Position numbers and translations under genes: made by a program. From contig CAVOKJ010000002.1 in assembly GCA_963696495.1 (NCBI GenBank), positions 930,001-994,000 of the forward strand: DNA of 64,000 nucleotides, read 5' to 3'. The notes beneath the pieces were generated by a model. That model did not search any database. It saw only the letters and a program-made list of their open reading frames with translations, and was not told the origin of the DNA. Positions 58,885 through 64,000 of this stretch are shown here, one piece after another. Every line of letters begins with the position of its first letter. The stretch's first letter is position 1. This stretch comes from Bog-756 sp963696495 (lineage in GTDB: Bacteria; Actinomycetota; Acidimicrobiia; Acidimicrobiales; RAAP-2).

Positions 58885-59442
58885 GTGGCAGTCATCGATG
58901 TGGCCGGGTACGTGGCCGATCTCAAGGACCATTCGGTCGACCATGGTTTCCATGTTCACGACGAGCGCCATTTCGTCGAGACGTACTCATTGCGCCAGGT
59001 CTGGGAGGTGGAGCTCCATCCCGAGGACGGCTGCGGTGGCCCGCTCGACCTGCACCTGGCACTCGAGGTCGATCCCCGGACACTCCTCTCCTTCGAGGAC
59101 GCCGTCTTCGGCCTGCCCGAGGACGAGGAGCCTCCCGACGAGTTCCACTTTCCCCTGACCTTCACCTGGGCCCTCCCTCCGCTGCCCCACGGCCCCGACC
59201 TGCTCCGACTGGCCATCGACCTGGCGGGTGTCGGTGGCATCGAGCTCCCGCTGGAGGTCTCGGCCATCGATTCCTACGCATCGGCCACCGATGCGGCCGA
59301 ACGGCGGCTCAACATCGTGGCCCGGTCGCCGGTCTCACTCACCCGCATCCTGGCCGGTGAGGAGATGATGTGCGAGGTGTTCGACCGCTGCCTCGCGGTC
59401 AGCCGCTATCTGCTCGACTCGGCCGGCAGCTGGCTGGGGTGA
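58885..59442 (+). CDS. hypothetical conserved protein
   Basis: A 185-residue acidic, cytoplasmic protein: VAGYVADLKDHSVDHGFHVH, then GGPLDLHLALEVDPRTLLSF, LTFTWALPPLPHGPDLLRLA and EEMMCEVFDRCLAVSRYLLD. Mixed alpha/beta with no recognised motif; I recall similar proteins in related actinobacteria but no named domain. The GTG at 58885 has TAGGCT 9 nt upstream. The stop overlaps the GTG of the next gene (GTGA), so they form an operon. Confidence 0.75.
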   Translation: MAVIDVAGYVADLKDHSVDHGFHVHDERHFVETYSLRQVWEVELHPEDGCGGPLDLHLALEVDPRTLLSFEDAVFGLPEDEEPPDEFHFPLTFTWALPPLPHGPDLLRLAIDLAGVGGIELPLEVSAIDSYASATDAAERRLNIVARSPVSLTRILAGEEMMCEVFDRCLAVSRYLLDSAGSWLG

Positions 59443-59876
59443 GGCCGCTCGCCATCGGTGGCCGCTTCGGTCGCCTGGTGGTCGCCGGGGTGTCGGTCAT
59501 CACGCTCGGTGCCGGGCTCAGCGCCTGCGGCGGCAACGGCACCGGCCTCGCGCAACAGGCGTGCTCACACATCAACCGTTCGATCGGCCTGCTCAAGCAG
59601 GCTGCCGCCCAGACCGATACGGCCGTGGCCGACGGGCTCCGGCAGAAGGCATACCGCCAGCTTCGCGATGCCCTTCCGATCGCCGCCGAGGCCGCCTATC
59701 GCGACGGCCAGTACCAGGCCCTCATGACCACGCTGTCCGAGAGCAGCCGGGTGTCGGAGACGACCTTGATCCCGGCACTGCAGGCCCAGTGCCAGGCCGC
59801 GGACAGCTCGACCTTCGGTCAGACCCCACCGCCGTCGTCCATTCCACCACCGGCACCCGTCTCCTCGTCACCCTGA
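59439..59876 (+). CDS. small lipoprotein
   Basis: A 145-residue exported protein with a lipobox: LVVAGVSVITLGAGLSAC. After the lipidated Cys comes a Gly-rich linker, a helical domain (HINRSIGLLKQAAAQTDTAV, then YRQLRDALPIAAEAAYRDGQ) and a Pro/Ser tail. Its GTG overlaps the upstream stop (GTGA at 59439-59442), so it is co-translated with the preceding protein. Four-helix appearance suggests a structural or sensor role; unknown. Confidence 0.75.
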   Translation: MRPLAIGGRFGRLVVAGVSVITLGAGLSACGGNGTGLAQQACSHINRSIGLLKQAAAQTDTAVADGLRQKAYRQLRDALPIAAEAAYRDGQYQALMTTLSESSRVSETTLIPALQAQCQAADSSTFGQTPPPSSIPPPAPVSSSP

Positions 59877-59969
59877 TCCGCCAGCCCGCCGCCCTGATCC
59901 GCCAGGAGGAACGGCCCGTTCGAGGGATGCCGGCAGAGCTCCGCCGGGCGGTCAGGGCCCGCGGGGAGC

Positions 59970-62231
59970 TCAGGGCCCGCCGGCGTCGGCCGAGGAGGTC
60001 GGGGCGGTCGCGCCCGACGTGGGGGTCACCGCCGGTGGCAGCAGGTCGCGGCCGGCCATCTGCAGCCGGCCGACCCTGACCACCTCGGGAAGCACGTGGG
60101 CGTCGAGCCACTGACCCGCCGCCGGTGTCGGGGCGATGTGCACGCCGTCGCCGTCACGGACCTGCACCCCGTTGAAGGACATGGTGAACGCGCCCCCCGG
60201 GCACAGCTGGCCACCCAGGTCGCCCACCTGGACCGTAGCCGGGTGTGCCGCGGCCACTGCTCGCACCATGGCGTTGTAGTCGGCCAGCCGTGCGGCCGAG
60301 TCCTCGGGCCAGGGCTGGCCATTGTCCTGCTCCCCCGAGTCGTAGCAGGGGGAGGTCTCCAGCACCATGAGCGCGCCGCTCGACGTGACCACCTGGACGG
60401 CCTCCTCCAGTGACTGTCTGAGGTCGGCATCGAATGCCGGTTCACCGATGTGCACCCAGTGGCCTCCGATGAGCCGGTCGTGGATCTCCCATCGGCCGGC
60501 CAGGACCACCACCACGTTGGGATGGAACTGGTCGAGGTCCCCGCGCCACAGCGCCGGCCACTGGGCCGACGTCGGGCTCGACGTGTTGCAGGCGGGCGCA
60601 GAGTTGTAGACCACGCCGTGCTCCTGGTACTGGGTGCTCCTCACCACGCCACAGCCGACGATCGCACCGTTGTCTATGTCGACGTTGTAGCTGGCCTGCG
60701 GTTGGCTGGCCAACATGGCGAAGCCCATGCGCCATGCCACCGAGTCCCCGAATATGGCCACCCGGACAGGCGGCCCGCTGTACTCGGCCCCGACGACGTG
60801 CACGTTGCTGGCTGCCTCCGCCGTCGCCGGGAGCGTCGCCACCACCGTGACGAGCACCACCCCCAAGAACGCCCCGGCGGTGGCCAACCACGCCCTCCAT
60901 TCGGTGAGCGAGCGCATGCTGCCCCTCCTGACCGGCTCCTCGACCAGGTAGTAGGACCCGGTGGCCACCACCAGGGTGACGGCGATGCGCACCGTCAGCA
61001 GGGGGTACCCGTACAGGTGCATCCGGGCGCCGTCCAGCAACGCGAACAGTGGGAAGTGCCACAGGTAGGTGCCGTAGGAGATCTTGCCGATGTAGCGGAA
61101 GACCGGGTTGCCGAGGGCCAGCGACAGCGATCCGGCCTGCGCGGTGATGGCCGAGAAGATCACCAGTGCGACGCCCAGGGCGAAGAGGAAATAGCCACCC
61201 TGGAAGAGGAAGAGCGACGGCTTGGGCACCCGCACCCACAGGAACACCCCGGTGGCCAGTGTTGCCCACCCCAGGACCTGGAAGAGGGTCCGGACGGGAC
61301 GTGACTCGATCTCCCAGGCCGCGATGGGTTTGATGCCCGGGCCGCGTCTCCGGTGGAATTCGCGTCGGAGGGACGGCGGGGGGGCGACTCCGGCCGTGCC
61401 GGCCGACGGGTGGGCCCGCCGCGGCTGGACCGTTTCGGTCGCCTGCTGTCCGGCTCCGGTCGGAGTCGGACGGTGCTGGGCCCACATGGCCATCCCGATG
61501 GCCAGTGCCGCGCCGACCAGGATGTCCTGGCTGCGGGTGTCGGTCCCCTCGTAGACCCGCATGAGGGTGGCCGCACCATGGTAGGAGAAGCGCATATCGA
61601 GGGCGGAGGCCACTGCTCCGATCACCGCCGTGACGAGGAGGGGTACGAGCCGCCGCGAAGGCCGGAGTTTGCGGCCCAGATGGAGCATGAAGAGCACGAC
61701 CGGTGGCCACAGGATGTAGAACTGCTCCTCGATCGAGAGCGACCACATGTGCGCCAGTGGCGACGTCTGGGCGGTCATCACGAAGTAGTTGCTGCTTCCG
61801 AAGATGAAATGCCAGTTGGAGACGTAGAAAAGGGTAGACAACGAGTCGAGGCGCAGGTTGGCGAACTCCCCCGGGGAGGCGAACACCTTGGCGTAGAGGG
61901 CCACGCCCAGCAGCATCACCAGCAGAGCCGGGAGCAGCCGGCGGGCTCGCCGTGTCCAGAACTGACCGAGCCGGATGGTCAATCGGGTCGCCCACTCCCC
62001 CAACAGCAGCGAGGTGATCAGGAACCCCGAGAGCACGAAGAAGACGTCGATGGTGAGAAAGCCCCCAGCCAGCGCACCGCCGTGGTAGAGCATCACCCCG
62101 AGCACCGACAGCGCCCGCAGGCCGTCCAGGGCGGGCACGAAGCCGAACCGGATCGGACGGCCGCGAGCCACAGGCGTCGTCACCGCGTGAGCGCGAGGCC
62201 TCTTGGTGGCCGCGTGGATACCAGAACTCAT
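59970..62231 (-). CDS. acyltransferase-3 with C-terminal SGNH domain (OatA-like)
   Basis: A 753-residue membrane enzyme that O-acylates cell-envelope sugars. The N-terminal acyltransferase-3 part has about 10 helices, FVPALDGLRALSVLGVMLYH with the catalytic-region His, VFFVLSGFLIT and MWSLSIEEQFYILWP. The C-terminal SGNH hydrolase-like domain has RVAIFGDSVAWRMGFAML (catalytic Ser) and DGDGVHIAPTPAAGQWL (Asp-x-x-His). ATG at 62231 is chosen; a GGAGG lies 11 nt before it. The 265 bp beyond it up to 62496 show no gene. Probable target: peptidoglycan or a surface polysaccharide. Confidence 0.9.
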   Translation of the reverse strand: MSSGIHAATKRPRAHAVTTPVARGRPIRFGFVPALDGLRALSVLGVMLYHGGALAGGFLTIDVFFVLSGFLITSLLLGEWATRLTIRLGQFWTRRARRLLPALLVMLLGVALYAKVFASPGEFANLRLDSLSTLFYVSNWHFIFGSSNYFVMTAQTSPLAHMWSLSIEEQFYILWPPVVLFMLHLGRKLRPSRRLVPLLVTAVIGAVASALDMRFSYHGAATLMRVYEGTDTRSQDILVGAALAIGMAMWAQHRPTPTGAGQQATETVQPRRAHPSAGTAGVAPPPSLRREFHRRRGPGIKPIAAWEIESRPVRTLFQVLGWATLATGVFLWVRVPKPSLFLFQGGYFLFALGVALVIFSAITAQAGSLSLALGNPVFRYIGKISYGTYLWHFPLFALLDGARMHLYGYPLLTVRIAVTLVVATGSYYLVEEPVRRGSMRSLTEWRAWLATAGAFLGVVLVTVVATLPATAEAASNVHVVGAEYSGPPVRVAIFGDSVAWRMGFAMLASQPQASYNVDIDNGAIVGCGVVRSTQYQEHGVVYNSAPACNTSSPTSAQWPALWRGDLDQFHPNVVVVLAGRWEIHDRLIGGHWVHIGEPAFDADLRQSLEEAVQVVTSSGALMVLETSPCYDSGEQDNGQPWPEDSAARLADYNAMVRAVAAAHPATVQVGDLGGQLCPGGAFTMSFNGVQVRDGDGVHIAPTPAAGQWLDAHVLPEVVRVGRLQMAGRDLLPPAVTPTSGATAPTSSADAGGP

Positions 62232-62496
62232 CGGTTTGGGTGCCTCCGGACACACCTGCGTCGCCCGGCCTGCGGTACGGGCGACGACTCGCTCTCCCCA
62301 TGATCGCAGATCAGGACGCGTTTACGCACGCGCCGGGCGCCCCCCGACCACTCGACCGCTGCCTGCCCCTGAACGGCTCCACCCCCGGACAACCCAGCTG
62401 GCCCGGGCCGATCCTGGTCCCGCCCCCTGGCCGATCCGGTGGGAGGGCCCTGGTCGAGAAGGAAGAGGAGCGACCATCGCTACCCCTTGGCCGGCG

Positions 62497-63954
62497 CTAC
62501 CCCTCGGGGCTGTACCCGGCCGGGAGGTTGATGGTCTTCTTCTCGAGGAACAGTTCGAGCCCGTCCTCGCCGAACTCCCGGCCCACACCCGAGGCCTTGT
62601 AGCCGCCGAAGGGGGACGAGAAGTCGATGGGGATGTTGGAGTTGACCATGTAGGTCCCGGTCCGCACCTGGCGGGCCACGGCCACGCCTCGGTCGTCGTC
62701 CCCACTGAACACCGCACCGCACAATCCATAGTCGGAGTCGTTGGCGATGCGCACCGCATCGTCGTCGTCGTCGTAGGGGATCACCGAGAGGACCGGCCCG
62801 AAGATCTCCTCCCGGGCGATGCGCATGCTGTTGTCCACGTCGACGAACACGGTGGGCTCGACGAACCACCCCTTGTCGATTCCCTGCGGACGTCCACCGC
62901 CCACCGCGACCTTCGCCCCCTCCTCCTGCCCGATCCGGATGTAGTCCTCCACCCGGACGCGCTGACGCTCGGCCACCAGGGGGCCCACCTCGGTGGCCGG
63001 GTCGAGTGCGTCACCGACCTTCATGGCCCTCACTTGCTCGACCAACGCCTCCGTCACCTCGCTGTAGCGATCCCGCGGGGCCAGGATGCGGGTCAGGGAG
63101 ATGCAGGCCTCACCGTTGTTCATGATGGCGTTGGGAAGCATCAGGGGGATCGACTGCGCGAGGTCGGCGTCGTCGAGCAGGATGGCGGCGGACTTGCCGC
63201 CGAGCTCGAGGCTCACCCGCTTGAGGTTCGCCCCACAGGCCGCGCCGATCTTCCGGCCGGCCGCTGTGGAGCCGGTGAAGGAGACCTTGTCGACACCCGG
63301 ATGATTGACCAGGTGCTCGCCGACCTCGCGTCCGGCCGGCACCACGCTGAGCACGCCCTTGGGCAGGCCCGCCTCCGCGAAGATCTCGGCGAGCACGTTG
63401 GCGTCGAGCGGCGTTTCCGGCGCCGGCTTGAACACGACGGTGCTGCCCGACAGCAGCGCTGGCGACAGCTTGGCGCACGCCAGGAAGAGGGGCACGTTCC
63501 ACGGGGTGATCGCCGCCACCACGCCCACCGGCTCCTTCGACACCATGACCGGTCCCAACAGGCCGTCCTTGACCGATTCGAAGGCGAAGGTGGAACCCAG
63601 GCCGGCGTAGTAGTCGAGGATCATGGTCGGGGCGAGGACCTGGGCCATGGTCCCCCAGGAGATGGGCGACCCCATCTCGTTGGAGATCAGCTCGGAGATT
63701 CCCTGCATGTCGTTGCGGATGGCGTCGGCCACCTTGGTCAGCACCGCAGCCCGCTCGGACGGGGCCATCCGGGGCCACGGCCCGTGGTCGAAGGCCTCCC
63801 GAGCCGCGGCCACGGCACGGTCGACATCGGCGTTCTGGGCCTCCGGCACCCGACCGACGAGCTCCTCGGTCGTCGGCGACACGACGTCGAACACCGCCGA
63901 CGACGACGGCTCGACCCACTCGCCCCCGATGAACAGACGGTCGTACGACTTCAT
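62497..63954 (-). CDS. aldehyde dehydrogenase
   Basis: A 485-residue NAD(P)-dependent aldehyde dehydrogenase. Catalytic Cys is C284 in NNGEACISLTR, and the general-base Glu lies in LELGGKS; TPWNVPLFLAC holds the conserved Asn. ATG has GGGAGG 4-5 nt upstream. It differs from the aldehyde dehydrogenase at 2.4 kb in its C-terminus (GGYKASGVGREFGEDGLELF), which is typical of general or aromatic/betaine-type ALDHs. Substrate unknown; it stands alone at the edge of the window. Confidence 0.92.
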   Translation of the reverse strand: MKSYDRLFIGGEWVEPSSSAVFDVVSPTTEELVGRVPEAQNADVDRAVAAAREAFDHGPWPRMAPSERAAVLTKVADAIRNDMQGISELISNEMGSPISWGTMAQVLAPTMILDYYAGLGSTFAFESVKDGLLGPVMVSKEPVGVVAAITPWNVPLFLACAKLSPALLSGSTVVFKPAPETPLDANVLAEIFAEAGLPKGVLSVVPAGREVGEHLVNHPGVDKVSFTGSTAAGRKIGAACGANLKRVSLELGGKSAAILLDDADLAQSIPLMLPNAIMNNGEACISLTRILAPRDRYSEVTEALVEQVRAMKVGDALDPATEVGPLVAERQRVRVEDYIRIGQEEGAKVAVGGGRPQGIDKGWFVEPTVFVDVDNSMRIAREEIFGPVLSVIPYDDDDDAVRIANDSDYGLCGAVFSGDDDRGVAVARQVRTGTYMVNSNIPIDFSSPFGGYKASGVGREFGEDGLELFLEKKTINLPAGYSPEG

Positions 63955-64000
63955 GGTGCCTCCCTGGCTCGAATCCCTGGCTCGACATGGCGACCGGTCG

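Overview
The window looks like a chromosomal piece of a high-GC actinobacterium, most likely class Acidimicrobiia. Evidence: many GTG starts, a DUF222-HNH protein, an F420-type luciferase-like oxidoreductase, an SpoIIE-type signalling protein, tandem DUF202 proteins, and two secreted proteins built from the GYWLVA-DGG-F-FG repeat that is frequent in Acidimicrobiia. At least ten genes have a TAnnnT-like hexamer 6-7 nt before the start codon, which suggests leaderless transcripts.

Region 1 (1-7.4 kb) is a divergent amine/amino-acid catabolic cluster. Leftward run an aldehyde dehydrogenase, an APC permease and alanine dehydrogenase (cut by the window edge). Rightward run an Lrp/AsnC regulator, a class III aminotransferase and an FAD amine oxidase. 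A plausible scheme is uptake of a polyamine or omega-amino acid, transamination onto pyruvate, oxidation of the aldehyde, and regeneration of pyruvate from alanine. A 14-bp palindrome in the shared intergenic region may be the Lrp operator. Region 2 (7.4-30 kb) is mostly ordinary chromosome: a repeat protein, panD, a divergent amidase, a large kinase/response-regulator/PP2C gene broken by a frameshift, a STAS protein, MFS transporter, sugar kinase, DUF222-HNH protein, several small methyltransferases, UspA, an LAFTG-anchored Ser/Thr-rich protein, nitronate monooxygenase, a Clp_N/ClpX-zinc-finger fusion lacking an ATPase domain, and a GntR/SecD-head pair.

Region 3 (about 30-55.7 kb) looks accessory. 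Coding density is lower, and it holds small secreted proteins, a MarR-controlled RCC1-lipoprotein/methyltransferase operon and many broken genes: RidA with one nonsense codon, an ABM-like relic, a frameshifted multi-pass membrane protein, an IS110 relic, a ClpX-type zinc-finger relic and a tyrosine-recombinase relic. It ends at a tRNA-Val(TAC) gene, which fits an old integrative element that used this tRNA, although no second att site was found. Region 4 (55.8-64 kb) returns to dense chromosome: a secreted protein with 126-bp near-identical repeats, an inositol-monophosphatase-like enzyme, a lipoprotein, an acyltransferase-3/SGNH enzyme and another aldehyde dehydrogenase.

Several frameshifts lie in or near short homopolymers, so assembly error must be excluded before they are read as real decay. 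All functions are inferred by reading motifs; no searches were run.
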